DNA of 18,241 nucleotides from an uncultured Romboutsia sp. (GCA_937907205.1 CALESE010000038.1:1-18241), one strand, 5' to 3'; counted from the first letter of the stretch, positions 6,634 to 15,314 are shown. Notes: generated from the letters alone by a model not told the origin. Numbers and translations are program-made.

Positions 6634-7539
6634 TCTTTATTTTGTATTTGGTTTTTACCATTACTTAGTTATATGATTATAGATTATTTAAAATACAGAA
6701 ATTATTTTAATTCAATAGATAATATTTTAGATAATTTAGATAAAAAATATTTATTACCAGAAGTTATTGGTAAGGTGGACTTTATAACTGGAGAAAAATT
6801 AAATGATATTTTAAAAGTTATAAGTAGAGATATGCATGAAAATATTAAATTCTATAATGATAATCAAGAAGAATACAGAGAATATATTGAAACATGGATT
6901 CATAAAATAAAAACACCGATAGCATCTAGTAAACTTATTATAGAAAATAATAATAACGAAGTTACAAAAAAGATAGATATTCAGATTGATAAGATTGAAA
7001 ATTTTGTGGAACAAGTATTATATTATTCAAAAAGTGATAATGTTGCTAAGGATTATATAATAAGGGAATTAAATGTTAAAGATGTTGTAAATAAAGTTAT
7101 TAAAAGGAATTATAGAGATTTTATAAACAAAAATATAAAAGTAGAAATTGATGAAATTAATGATACTGTATATAGTGATTCAAAATGGATTGAATTTATA
7201 TTAAATCAAATTATAGGAAATTCAATAAAATATATAAATTCAACAAATGGATTAGTAAAGATAAATTCAAAAAGGATAGAAAATTCAGTAGTGTTAACTA
7301 TACAAGATAATGGAGTAGGAATAGTAAATGCGGATATCAATAGAGTATTTGAAAAAGGATTTACAGGAACAAATGGAAGAATATTTGGTAAAGGAACAGG
7401 AATAGGTCTATATCTGTGTAAAAAATTATGTAATAAGTTAGGTATAGGTTTAGTATTAGAATCAAAAGTAGATTTTGGAACAACTGTAAAGATAATATTT
7501 CCTATAGATTATAATTTACTACATGATAATTTTTATTAA
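6634..7539 (+). pseudogene. BceS-like sensor histidine kinase, sensor half missing
   Basis: The kinase core is complete and of the BceS (bacitracin/antimicrobial peptide sensing) type. Counting from ATG 6673: the family linker IIDYLKYRNYFNSIDNIL, the KYLLPE motif, an H-box ETWIHKIKTPIA (His77), an N-box (NQIIGNSIKYI), G1 (QDNGVGI), F-box (FEKGFTG) and G2 (GKGTGIGLYL). Full-length BceS proteins begin with two membrane helices. Here the homologous frame continues upstream of the ATG (SLFCIWFLPLLSY, the end of helix 2) only to a TAA at 6631-6633, and ATG 6673 has no ribosome binding site. No BceR regulator or BceAB transporter adjoins it. It is most likely the remnant of a Bce module; a soluble kinase made from 6673 is possible but less likely. 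Confidence 0.6.
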
Positions 7540-7638
7540 AAATAAATATTAATACATCAATATATTAGGTTTTAGATAAACTTTTAAGTGTATTTATTAT
7601 CTATATATTTATTATACATAGTTAAAGGAGAATAACAA

Positions 7639-7935
7639 ATGAAATATTTTATTATTGAAGGTATACTAAAAGCTCAAAATTCAATAGATGAAAATACTAT
7701 GAAAGAGCACATTGCTTATTCTAAAAAAGCAATGGATGAAGGTTTAATATTAATGTCTGGACTTAAATCAAATATGAGTGGTGGATTATTTATTATGAAG
7801 GCAGAATCTGTTGAAAAAGTAGAGAATTATTTATCTTCTGAGCCATTTAAACTCGCTGGAATACAAGATTATAACATTACTGAATTTTCACCTCATTACT
7901 TTAATCAATCACCTAATGAATGGTTTAATAATTAA
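7639..7935 (+). CDS. YciI family protein
   Basis: A 98-residue protein with the ferredoxin-like YciI fold: start KYFIIEGI, a central helix EHIAYSKKAMDEGLILMSG, the GGLFIMKAES strand and a C-terminal FSPHYFNQ segment typical of the clostridial branch. YciI proteins are related to chlorite-dismutase-like and ABM enzymes, and their role is generally unknown. The start has a clear AAAGGAG site about 9 bases upstream. It is flanked by its own terminator and a remnant kinase gene, so it is probably monocistronic. Confidence 0.85.
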   Translation: MKYFIIEGILKAQNSIDENTMKEHIAYSKKAMDEGLILMSGLKSNMSGGLFIMKAESVEKVENYLSSEPFKLAGIQDYNITEFSPHYFNQSPNEWFNN

Positions 7936-7944
7936 TTAGAATTT

Positions 7945-7984
7945 AAGTAGAGTAATAGAATTAAAGCTATTACTCTATTTTTAT
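7945..7984 (+). terminator. Terminator after the YciI gene
   Basis: An 11-bp perfect stem (7948-7958 with 7967-7977), loop AATTAAAG, extendable by A-T pairs, followed by TTTTT. Confidence 0.85.
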
Positions 7985-8003
7985 ATTCAATAAAATAGCC
8001 GTA

Positions 8004-8032
8004 TTAATGGATGTATTTTATTATGTTATAAT
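8004..8032 (+). promoter_or_regulatory. Promoter of the MerR-type regulator gene
   Basis: TTAATG (8004-8009), a 17-bp spacer and an extended -10 TGTTATAAT (8024-8032). Transcription would start near 8039, leaving an unusually long leader of about 170 nt before ATG 8210. Confidence 0.55.
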
Positions 8033-8038
8033 AAATTT

Positions 8039-8209
8039 ATAAACTATATCAAGAAACTTGGTATGAGAAGGATAGGAATTAGTTGAGATTTAATTTATGA
8101 CTAGAGTAGCTGTATTTAAAAAAGAAATTATATAAATTTAAGGGAGAAAAAGTGGTAGTCATATCGTGGAGCAATTAACTAAATCACAAGGGTATTAAAG
8201 GAGACAAAA
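8039..8209 (+). promoter_or_regulatory. Structured leader RNA of unknown class
   Basis: This leader can form three helices: a hairpin (8046-8053 with 8057-8064, loop AAA), and two nested long-range helices, P1 (8079-8086 with 8175-8182, one G-U) and P2 (8096-8103 with 8156-8163, all Watson-Crick). P1 ends 14 nt before the AAAGGAG site (8197-8203), so folding could influence translation of the regulator. I found no match by eye to T-box, c-di-GMP, preQ1, ykkC or SAM riboswitch consensus sequences. There is no U-tract terminator in the leader, so control, if any, is likely translational. The fold was done by eye. Confidence 0.4.
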
Positions 8210-9016
8210 ATGGAATGGATGATGACAGTAGGTCAGATAAGTAAGCTTTTTAATATTACATCAGAGAGCCTTAGGCATTATGATAGAATAGGTTTGCTTA
8301 AGCCTATGATAGATGAGAATAATGGATATAGATATTATTCTATAAAAGAAATGGAAAAATTAGATTTAATATTAGATGCGAAATATTTAGAAATACCTCT
8401 ATCTAATATAAAAGAAGCTATATCAAATGATAGTGTTGAAGATTATATAGAATTAATAGAGTTGCAAGAAAAAACTATAGATGAAAAAATAAATCATTTG
8501 CTAAAAATAAAAGAACAAGCTAAAGAAAAAAAGACTATTTTAAAAGAAATGATGAATTTTAAAAATAATTATAACTTTGAAGAGTTAGAAATAGTAAATG
8601 AAGATAATACAATTATTTTTATTCCTATAGCTGATATAGTTCAAGGAAAAATAAATCAAAAAGATAGTTCAAAAAAATCAATGTATCTTGAAGCATGGAT
8701 GGTAATGTATAAAGGAAAATATAAAAATACATTAGTAGAAGATAAAATTTACATGGGAATATATGAAAATAAGTCAGAGAATTTAATGATAGATGAAAAT
8801 ATAAAAGTACATAAAAGTAATTATAAAGGAAAAGTTATAAAAACAAAATTTGTTGGTAACTTTGATGAAATAGAAGAGTATATAGTTTCTATAATGAAGT
8901 ATTTTTATAATGATGAAAAACTTGATATAGATATAGGTGTTGCTTTTATATGGACTGTGTATAATGAAATATCAAGTATAAACTTTGTTGAAATAACAAT
9001 TCCATTAGTGGTATAG
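8210..9016 (+). CDS. MerR-family regulator with effector-binding domain
   Basis: A 268-residue protein. The N-terminal winged helix (about residues 4-72) is typical MerR: TVGQISKLFNITSESLRHYDRIGLLKP, then NGYRYYSIKEMEKL. A long dimerisation helix follows (about 78-120, rich in Lys and Glu), then a C-terminal domain of about 145 residues of the BmrR/GyrI-like size that would bind a ligand (EAWMVMYKGKY, VAFIWTVYNEIS). This is the architecture of multidrug-sensing activators. The gene has a good AAAGGAG site and sits directly upstream of a MATE exporter whose promoter carries the 19-bp MerR spacer, so it very probably activates that exporter when it binds a drug or metabolite. The ligand cannot be told from the sequence. 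Confidence 0.88.
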   Translation: MEWMMTVGQISKLFNITSESLRHYDRIGLLKPMIDENNGYRYYSIKEMEKLDLILDAKYLEIPLSNIKEAISNDSVEDYIELIELQEKTIDEKINHLLKIKEQAKEKKTILKEMMNFKNNYNFEELEIVNEDNTIIFIPIADIVQGKINQKDSSKKSMYLEAWMVMYKGKYKNTLVEDKIYMGIYENKSENLMIDENIKVHKSNYKGKVIKTKFVGNFDEIEEYIVSIMKYFYNDEKLDIDIGVAFIWTVYNEISSINFVEITIPLVV

Positions 9017-9039
9017 ATATTTTTTAATAGAATTTATTA

Positions 9040-9070
9040 TTGACATTTTTGTTACACAAAAGTTTATACT
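9040..9070 (+). promoter_or_regulatory. MerR-type promoter and operator of the MATE gene
   Basis: Perfect TTGACA (9040-9045) and TATACT (9065-9070) are separated by 19 bp, two more than optimal. The spacer holds an inverted repeat TTTTGT-TAC-ACAAAA (9047-9061) close to its centre. This is the hallmark of promoters that MerR-family proteins activate by untwisting the spacer. The start would fall near 9076, at the edge of the ribosome binding site, so the mRNA leader is extremely short. Confidence 0.85.
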
Positions 9071-9088
9071 TGTTTTGAGGTGATAAGT

Positions 9089-10399
9089 ATGGATCAAAGA
9101 ATACTAGGAACAGAAAAACTATCAAAATTATTTATTAAATTTACTATACCAAGTATTATTGGAATGATATTTATAGGTGTACAAGGAATAATAGATGGAC
9201 TATTTGTAGGAAATGTAATAGGTGGAAATGCTTTAGCAGCAGTAAATTTAGTTCAGCCTTATGTACAAATAATAATGGCATATGCTCTTATAATAAGTGT
9301 TGGAGCACAAAGTATAATTGGAATAAATCTAGGTAAGGATGATAAAGAAAAATCACAGAATATTTTTAGAACAGCTTTAATTTTACTTATTATAATTTCT
9401 TTAATAGTTACGATATTTGGAATATTTTTTAGCAAAAATATAGCAGCTTTCTTAGGAGCCAATGAAGTTTTAATAGAAGATGCATCAACTTATATTAAAA
9501 CAATATCTTATTTTATAATTTTTATTTCATTAATGTTTTTATTCGAGACTGTAGTTAGAACTATTGGAAAACCTAATATTTCATTAATAAGCATGATAAT
9601 AGCAGTGTTTTTAAATGTTATCTTAGATTATTTATTAATTAATAAATTTAATCTAGGTATAAAAGGTGCATCTTTAGCTACTGGTATTTCTTACTCATTA
9701 GCATTTTTTATAAATATAATACCGTTTTTAAATAAAAAGTCTGCTATTAATGTATATAAAGGAAAATTTGATAAAAGTACTTTATTTCCAATGATTTATA
9801 ATGGATCTTCAGAAGGTGTTTCGTCAATTTCTAATGCTCTTTCAATGTTTTTATTTAATACAGCATTAATGAAAATAGCAGGAGAAAATGGAATAGCATC
9901 ATTTTCTATAATAAATTATATAGCTCAAGTTGGGTATATGGTATTATTTGGAATAGCGGATGGGGTAAGACCAATAATAAGTTATAATTTTGGTGCAGAA
10001 AACAATCATAGAGTAAATAAAATTCTAAATTCATCTGTTATAGTTAATATAGCAATTGGAGCAATAATATGTATAGTTATGGTAGTCTTTTCTAAGCCAC
10101 TTATAAATATTTTCTTAAAAGATGGAAAAGAAGTACTTGAAATGGCAACTATAGGTGCAAAAATTTATGGAATAGCATTTTTATTCAATGGAATAAATAT
10201 ATTAATATCATCATATTTTACTGCAATAGATGACCCAAAAAGCTCTATAATAATAGCAATGAGTAGAGGGATAGTATTTATATTTGCAGGTATAGTTATA
10301 CTTCCATATATATTTGGAGTAAATGGAATTTGGATGACTATAGTATTTGCAGAATTAATAACAATATTATTATGTTTTAAATTATTAAATAAAGAATAA
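9089..10399 (+). CDS. MATE-family multidrug efflux transporter
   Basis: A 436-residue inner-membrane exporter with about 12 helices, of the NorM/DinF superfamily that expels cationic drugs using Na+ or H+ gradients. The N-terminus reads LGTEKLSKLFIKFTIPSIIG, with the family motif VNLVQPY near residue 55. The duplicated second half begins near residue 225 (MIYNGSSEGVSSISNALSMF), with the IADGVRPIISYNFGAEN signature near 300. A GTG at 9080 is in frame, but ATG 9089 is preferred, with GAGGTG (9077-9082) six bases upstream. It lies just downstream of the MerR-type regulator under a MerR-type promoter, so induction by that regulator's ligand is expected. Confidence 0.92.
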   Translation: MDQRILGTEKLSKLFIKFTIPSIIGMIFIGVQGIIDGLFVGNVIGGNALAAVNLVQPYVQIIMAYALIISVGAQSIIGINLGKDDKEKSQNIFRTALILLIIISLIVTIFGIFFSKNIAAFLGANEVLIEDASTYIKTISYFIIFISLMFLFETVVRTIGKPNISLISMIIAVFLNVILDYLLINKFNLGIKGASLATGISYSLAFFINIIPFLNKKSAINVYKGKFDKSTLFPMIYNGSSEGVSSISNALSMFLFNTALMKIAGENGIASFSIINYIAQVGYMVLFGIADGVRPIISYNFGAENNHRVNKILNSSVIVNIAIGAIICIVMVVFSKPLINIFLKDGKEVLEMATIGAKIYGIAFLFNGINILISSYFTAIDDPKSSIIIAMSRGIVFIFAGIVILPYIFGVNGIWMTIVFAELITILLCFKLLNKE

Positions 10400-10427
10400 A
10401 AAAACAAATAAATGAATAATAAATTGT

Positions 10428-10458
10428 AAAAAGTACTAATTTTTAATTAGTATTTTTT
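10428..10458 (+). terminator. Terminator of the MATE gene
   Basis: An 8-bp core stem TACTAATT/AATTAGTA (10434-10441 with 10445-10452), extended by a G-U and several A-T pairs, ending in TTTTTT. It separates MATE transcription from htpG. Confidence 0.8.
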
Positions 10459-10469
10459 ATGGAAAAAAA

Positions 10470-10511
10470 TTATCACTCTATACTTGACAGTGCTAACAAA
10501 ATGATTAAAAT
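10470..10511 (+). promoter_or_regulatory. CIRCE-like operator and promoter of htpG
   Basis: TTATCACTC - 9 bases - CAGTGCTAA (10470-10496) differs from the CIRCE consensus (TTAGCACTC-N9-GAGTGCTAA) by one base in each arm, with the correct 9-base spacer. It covers a perfect -35 box TTGACA (10484-10489); TAAAAT (10506-10511), 16 bases further on, is the likely -10. Binding of the repressor HrcA here would block the promoter until heat stress. Confidence 0.75.
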
Positions 10512-10570
10512 AATAAATATAGATAAATTCTATAAAATACTTATTAAAAATTAACTTAGGAGGAGATAAA

Positions 10571-12421
10571 ATGGAAAATAAAAAAGGTAATATATCAATA
10601 CATACAGAGAACATATTTCCTATAATAAAAAAATGGTTATACTCTGACAAAGACATATTTTTAAGAGAACTTATAAGTAATGGATGCGATGCAATAAACA
10701 AATATAAAAAGTTAATTTCTCTTGGGGAAGTAAGAGATAATAAAGACAATGACTACAAAATAAATGTAATTATAGATAAAGAAAACCAAACACTTATATT
10801 TGAAGATAATGGTATAGGTATGACTGAAGAAGAAGTACAAAAATATATAAACCAAGTTGCTTTTTCTGGAGCTGAAGACTTTGTAAATAAATACAAAGAA
10901 AAAATAAATGAAGAAAATGATATAATAGGTCACTTTGGATTAGGATTCTATTCAGCGTTTATGGTATCTAAAAAAGTTCAAATAGATACACTATCATATA
11001 AAGAAAATGCTGAAGCTGTAAGATGGATAAGTGAAGGACAAACTGAATATGAAATAAGCTCTAGTGATACAAAAATTACAAGAGGTACAACTATAACACT
11101 ATATTTAGATGAAAATAGTAAAGAATTTTTAAATGAATATACTGTAAGAACTATAATAGATAAATATTGTTCATTCTTACCAGTAGATATATATTTAAAA
11201 GTGGCTGGTGAAGAAAAAGAATTAAATCCTATAAATGATACAAAACCCTTATGGATAAAATCACCAAAGGATTGTACAGATGAGGAGTATAAAGAGTTTT
11301 ATAAAAAAGTATTCAATACATTTGATGAACCATTATTTTGGATACATCTAAATGTAGATTATCCATTTAACTTAAAAGGAATATTATATTTCCCTAAATT
11401 AAAAAATGAGTTTGAGCTTATAGAAGGTAAAGTAAAATTATATAACAACCAAGTATTCGTTGCAGACAATATAAAAGAAGTTATACCAGAGTTTTTATTA
11501 CTACTAAAAGGTGTAATAGATTGTACAGATTTACCATTAAATGTATCTAGAAGTTTCTTACAAAATGACAAAGATGTAAGCAAAATATCTAAGCATATAG
11601 TTAAGAAAGTTGCAGATAAATTAAAATCATTACACAAAAATGAAAAAGAAAACTATGAAAAATTCTGGGATGATATTCAAGTATTTATAAAATTCGGATG
11701 CTTAAAAGATGAAGGTTTCTATGACAGAGTAAAAGATATTATTTTATTTAAAAATATAGAAGATAAATACGTAACCCTTAATGAGTATTTAGAAAACTGT
11801 AAAGAAAAACATGAAAATAAAGTATTCTATATAAGTGATAAAAACCAACAATCTCAATATATAAAACTATTTAAAGATTATGAATTAAATGCAATAACTT
11901 TAGATACTAGTATAGATAATCACTTTATATCATTTATAGAATATAAAAATCCACAAATTAAATTTAAAAGAATAGATGCAGATTTATCAGATGTATTAAA
12001 AGATAAAAACGAAGAAGAAAATAAAGAATATAAAACTGTAATAGAAAATATATTCAAAGATTTAGTAAATGATAAAGTAAAAAATTACTCAGTAGAAAGT
12101 TTAAAAAGTAAAGATACAACAGCTATGATATTAGTATCAGAAGAATCAAGAAGAATGGCTGAAATGAAATCACAATTTGCTGGTATGGATTTTGGAATGA
12201 ACTTTGAAGAAGAAAAGACTTTAGTTATAAATGATAACAGCCCAATAATCAAAAAAATTGTTAACTTAAAAGACGATGAAAGTAAAAAAGAACAATTATC
12301 TTTAATTTGTAATCAAATAGTAGATGTAGCATTACTTTCAAATAAAGAATTAGATTCAAGTGAATTAGATGAGTTTATACAAAGAAATAATAAACTTATG
12401 AGCATGGTAATAGATTTATAG
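10571..12421 (+). CDS. htpG: Chaperone HtpG (bacterial Hsp90)
   Basis: A 616-residue ATP-dependent chaperone acting as a homodimer in the cytoplasm. The N-terminal GHKL ATPase shows LRELISNGCDA (Glu33 catalytic, Asn37, Asp40; many bacteria have NASDA here), EDNGIGM near residue 80 and the lid motif GHFGLGFYSAF near 121-131. The middle domain has FWIHLNVDYPFNLKGILYFP and LPLNVSRSFLQ with the conserved Arg, and the C-terminal dimerisation domain follows, so the protein is full length. The start is set by AGGAGG eight bases before the ATG. It is monocistronic, between two terminators, and under a CIRCE-like operator. Confident assignment. Confidence 0.98.
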   Translation: MENKKGNISIHTENIFPIIKKWLYSDKDIFLRELISNGCDAINKYKKLISLGEVRDNKDNDYKINVIIDKENQTLIFEDNGIGMTEEEVQKYINQVAFSGAEDFVNKYKEKINEENDIIGHFGLGFYSAFMVSKKVQIDTLSYKENAEAVRWISEGQTEYEISSSDTKITRGTTITLYLDENSKEFLNEYTVRTIIDKYCSFLPVDIYLKVAGEEKELNPINDTKPLWIKSPKDCTDEEYKEFYKKVFNTFDEPLFWIHLNVDYPFNLKGILYFPKLKNEFELIEGKVKLYNNQVFVADNIKEVIPEFLLLLKGVIDCTDLPLNVSRSFLQNDKDVSKISKHIVKKVADKLKSLHKNEKENYEKFWDDIQVFIKFGCLKDEGFYDRVKDIILFKNIEDKYVTLNEYLENCKEKHENKVFYISDKNQQSQYIKLFKDYELNAITLDTSIDNHFISFIEYKNPQIKFKRIDADLSDVLKDKNEEENKEYKTVIENIFKDLVNDKVKNYSVESLKSKDTTAMILVSEESRRMAEMKSQFAGMDFGMNFEEEKTLVINDNSPIIKKIVNLKDDESKKEQLSLICNQIVDVALLSNKELDSSELDEFIQRNNKLMSMVIDL

Positions 12422-12465
12422 AATAATTATTATACAAAATAAGTGAAAACAAATAGATGTAAGTT

Positions 12466-12493
12466 AAAGTGACCTATGTATAGGTCATTTTTT
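12466..12493 (+). terminator. Terminator of htpG
   Basis: TGACCTA/TAGGTCA stem (12470-12476 with 12481-12487), extended by G-U and A-T pairs, loop TGTA, then TTTTTT. Confidence 0.85.
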
Positions 12494-12537
12494 ATTTATA
12501 TTATTATATAAATTATTTGAACCATTTATAGGAGATT

Positions 12538-12576
12538 TTGAGAATATATAAAAATTATTCTATATTTGTGTATAAT
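12538..12576 (+). promoter_or_regulatory. Candidate promoter of the two-component/ABC operon
   Basis: TTGAGA (12538-12543), 17 bases, TATATT (12561-12566); a perfect TATAAT at 12571-12576 is an alternative -10. An inverted repeat AGAATA/TATTCT (12541-12546 and 12556-12561) lies between the boxes and could be an operator, possibly for the operon's own response regulator. Confidence 0.4.
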
Positions 12577-12608
12577 AAATATATTACAAAATATGAAGGG
12601 AGAATACC

Positions 12609-13310
12609 ATGGTAAAAATATTAATAGTAGAAGATGATTCAACAATAGCTTTTGGAGTAAAATATGCCCTAGAACAAGAAGGATTTAATGTAGATATAGC
12701 AAAAGATTTAAAAGAAGCAAGAGATAACATATCAAATAATAATTACAACATAATATTACTAGATGTAATGCTTCCAGATGGAACAGGATATGATTTATGC
12801 AAAGAGATAAGAAATATATCAGAAGTTCCAATAATATTTTTAACTGCTTGTGATGAAGAAGTAAATATAGTTATGGGTCTTGATATAGGAGGAGACGACT
12901 ATATGACAAAGCCTTTTAGAATAAGAGAATTAATATCTAGAATAAAAGCAGTACTAAGAAGAAAATCAAACAATAATGAAGATAACAAGAAAGTATTAAA
13001 GCTTGGTAACATAAGTATACATACATTAGAAGCTAGAGTATACAAAAATAATGAAGAGGTATTTTTAACATCAGTAGAGTATAAGCTACTTCTTATACTT
13101 ATACAAAATAAAAATGTAGTTTTAAGTAGAAGCCAAATACTAGAAAAACTTTGGGACGTTAGCTATGATTTTGTAAATGATAATACTCTTACTGTTTATA
13201 TAAAGCGTCTTAGAGAAAAAATAGAAGATGATTCATCAAATCCAGATAAAATAATAACAGTAAGAGGTCTTGGATATAAGTGGGTAGGGTGTGAAGACGA
13301 TGTATGTTAA
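12609..13310 (+). CDS. OmpR-type response regulator
   Basis: A 233-residue transcription factor. The receiver domain (1-120) has the acidic pair Glu8/Asp9-Asp10, the phosphoacceptor Asp52 (LLDVMLPDGTGYDL), Thr79 and Lys101 (TKPF). The C-terminal winged-helix domain (about 130-227) has LTSVEYKLLLILIQN and the recognition helix region NTLTVYIKRLREKIE, ending in VRGLGYKWV. It is the first gene of a four-gene operon and overlaps the sensor kinase gene by 11 bases, so the pair is translationally coupled and very probably cognate. Ribosome binding site AAGGGAG precedes the ATG. Expected target: the operon's own promoter, driving the transporter. Confidence 0.95.
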   Translation: MVKILIVEDDSTIAFGVKYALEQEGFNVDIAKDLKEARDNISNNNYNIILLDVMLPDGTGYDLCKEIRNISEVPIIFLTACDEEVNIVMGLDIGGDDYMTKPFRIRELISRIKAVLRRKSNNNEDNKKVLKLGNISIHTLEARVYKNNEEVFLTSVEYKLLLILIQNKNVVLSRSQILEKLWDVSYDFVNDNTLTVYIKRLREKIEDDSSNPDKIITVRGLGYKWVGCEDDVC

Positions 13311-14538
13311 TAATTCAGAAGTAAAAAAATTTATTACAAAATACTTTATTATATTTTTATTAGCTGTAGGATTAACATATGGAGTAAGTATATTAAGTAT
13401 TAATATAATAAAGGAAAAGGTAGTTGAAAATAACCAGGCTATAATAGGGAGAATTGTATCTAATAATCCACAGCTAGAAAGTCAAATAATAGACATTATA
13501 ACTCAAGGAAATTCAAGTGAAGATTTAGAACTTGGAAAAGAAATTTTATCTAAATATAATTATAATAATATAAGTTTATTTAATGAACCAATAATATCAA
13601 AAAGTATAAATAATGTTTATTTATTAAATTTTATTTTTATAGTACTTATATTTTTATTAATAATTATAACTATACTTAGCTATTTTAAAAAATTATATAA
13701 AGATATAAAAGATATGACAGAGTACGTTTATAATAGTTCAGAAGGTAGAGCTTTTGATATGAAAAATAGAAACCAAGAAGGTCAAATAGGACTACTTAAA
13801 ACAGAGCTACTTAAAATGACTAATATATTAAAAGAAAAAGCTGAGCTATTACAAAAAGAAAAAATATTTTTAAATGACACAATGTCGGATATATCACATC
13901 AGCTAAGAACACCAATGACATCTCTTATGATACTTAATGATTTGATGTATGATGATTTACCAAATGAAGTAAAAATTGATTTTTTAGATAAAATAAAGCA
14001 TCAATTAAATCGAATGGATTGTCTAATAAAAAGTATGCTAAAGTTATCAAAAGTAGATGCAAAGGTAATTGATTTTAAAAAAGAAAAAATAAATATAAAA
14101 GAGCTTATACATAAAGCAACGGCGCCAATAATTATACCAATGGAAATTAAAAATCAAAATTTAATTATTGAAGGAGATGATACTTCTTCATACATTGGAG
14201 ATATGAGTTGGTCTGTTGAAGCTTTAGTAAACATAATAAAAAATTGTGTAGAACACACAAAAGAAAATGGACAAATTCATATAAGTTATGAAGAAAACCC
14301 AATATATTCAAAAATCATAATAAAAGATAGTGGTGAAGGTATAGATAAAAAAGATATTGCCCACATATTTAAAAGATTTTATAGAGGTAAAAGCAGTTCA
14401 AAAACTGAAAGTGTAGGTATAGGTCTTGCTATGGCAAAATCTATAATAAACAGTCAAAATGGTGATATAAGTGTAAGCAGTGAAAAAGATAAAGGAACAA
14501 CATTTAATATAACCTTCCATAAAAATTATAGTGACTAA
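13300..14538 (+). CDS. Sensor histidine kinase
   Basis: A 412-residue membrane kinase. Two membrane helices (about 11-37 and 105-129) flank an extracellular sensor of only about 65 residues with no recognisable domain. A linker (about 130-190), probably coiled coil, leads to the H-box SDISHQLRTPMTS (His200), then N-box NIIKNCVEHT, G1 DSGEGI, F-box FKRFYRG and G2 VGIGLAMAKS. All ATP and phosphotransfer motifs are intact. Start: a GTG at 13291 is in frame, but ATG 13300 has AGGGTG eight bases upstream. It would phosphorylate the regulator encoded just upstream. The small sensor loop and the ABC genes downstream suggest it detects a peptide or envelope stress, perhaps with the transporter as co-sensor. 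Confidence 0.93.
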   Translation: MYVNNSEVKKFITKYFIIFLLAVGLTYGVSILSINIIKEKVVENNQAIIGRIVSNNPQLESQIIDIITQGNSSEDLELGKEILSKYNYNNISLFNEPIISKSINNVYLLNFIFIVLIFLLIIITILSYFKKLYKDIKDMTEYVYNSSEGRAFDMKNRNQEGQIGLLKTELLKMTNILKEKAELLQKEKIFLNDTMSDISHQLRTPMTSLMILNDLMYDDLPNEVKIDFLDKIKHQLNRMDCLIKSMLKLSKVDAKVIDFKKEKINIKELIHKATAPIIIPMEIKNQNLIIEGDDTSSYIGDMSWSVEALVNIIKNCVEHTKENGQIHISYEENPIYSKIIIKDSGEGIDKKDIAHIFKRFYRGKSSSKTESVGIGLAMAKSIINSQNGDISVSSEKDKGTTFNITFHKNYSD

Positions 14539-14636
14539 TCTGTCACCTATAAATTCACTTTTAAGTAATAATGAATTTGTAAAATAAGAGTATAACTTAT
14601 CTAAGAAAAAACTTAGGAGAAATTATGGAGGAATAT

Positions 14637-15314
14637 ATGGAAATTTTAAAAGTAGAAAATTTAGTAAAAAGCTACGGAAGTGGAGACACAAAAGTAGAAG
14701 CATTAAAAGAAATCAATTTATCAATAAAAAAAGGTGAATTTGTAGCAATAGTAGGTCCAAGTGGTAGTGGAAAATCAACATTACTTCATTTATTAGGAGG
14801 AGTTGATAAGCCAACTAGTGGAAAAGTATATATAAATGATGTTGATATTTACAACTTAAAAGAAAAAGATTTATCAATATTTAGAAGAAGAAATATAGGT
14901 CTTATATATCAGTTTTACAATCTAATACCAGTATTAACTGCAAAGGAAAATATATTACTTCCAGCAGAACTTGATAATAAAAAAGTAGATAAAAATTATT
15001 TAGATGACTTACTTAAAACTCTAGGATTATTTGAAAGACAAAATCATTTACCAAACCAGCTAAGTGGAGGTCAACAGCAAAGAACATCAATAGGGAGAGC
15101 ATTGATTAATAGACCATCAATAGTTTTAGCAGATGAACCAACGGGTAATTTAGATAGTAAAAATTCAAAAGAAGTACTAGAATTAATAAAGTTATCAGTT
15201 AAAAAATACAATCAAACTTTAATAATGATTACACATGACAATAATATAGCACTACAAGCAGATAGAGTTATAACTATAGAAGATGGAATTATAAAAAGTG
15301 ATGAGGTGATATAA
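14637..15314 (+). CDS. ABC transporter ATP-binding protein (LolD/SalX type)
   Basis: A 225-residue ATPase of the MacB/LolD/BceA class. It has Walker A GPSGSGKST (40-48), Q-loop Gln92 (YQFYNLIPVLTAKENI), signature LSGGQ (142-146) followed by QQRTSIGRAL, Walker B IVLADEPTGNLD (162 onward) and the H-loop His200 (ITHD). All are intact. ATG 14625 is also in frame with its own AGGAG site, but ATG 14637 has GGAGG five bases upstream and gives the usual family start (MEILKVENLVKSYG). Its stop codon directly abuts the permease ATG. It powers the downstream FtsX-like permease. Confidence 0.95.
   Translation: MEILKVENLVKSYGSGDTKVEALKEINLSIKKGEFVAIVGPSGSGKSTLLHLLGGVDKPTSGKVYINDVDIYNLKEKDLSIFRRRNIGLIYQFYNLIPVLTAKENILLPAELDNKKVDKNYLDDLLKTLGLFERQNHLPNQLSGGQQQRTSIGRALINRPSIVLADEPTGNLDSKNSKEVLELIKLSVKKYNQTLIMITHDNNIALQADRVITIEDGIIKSDEVI

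Noticed and set aside
8140..8200. T-box-like sequence in the MerR leader (GTGGTAG, then CGTGGAGCAA)
   Set aside because: The required TGGNACC bulge and the matching antiterminator/terminator are missing, and the gene is not amino-acid related.
10447..10933. Minus-strand frames over the htpG start
   Set aside because: Antisense to htpG and its CIRCE promoter, with no ribosome binding sites or recognisable domains.
14600..14625. CTAAG-AAAAAA-CTTAG hairpin ahead of the ABC ATPase gene
   Set aside because: Only 5 bp, with the right arm abutting the ribosome binding site; it may tune translation slightly but is too short to call as a regulatory element or terminator.
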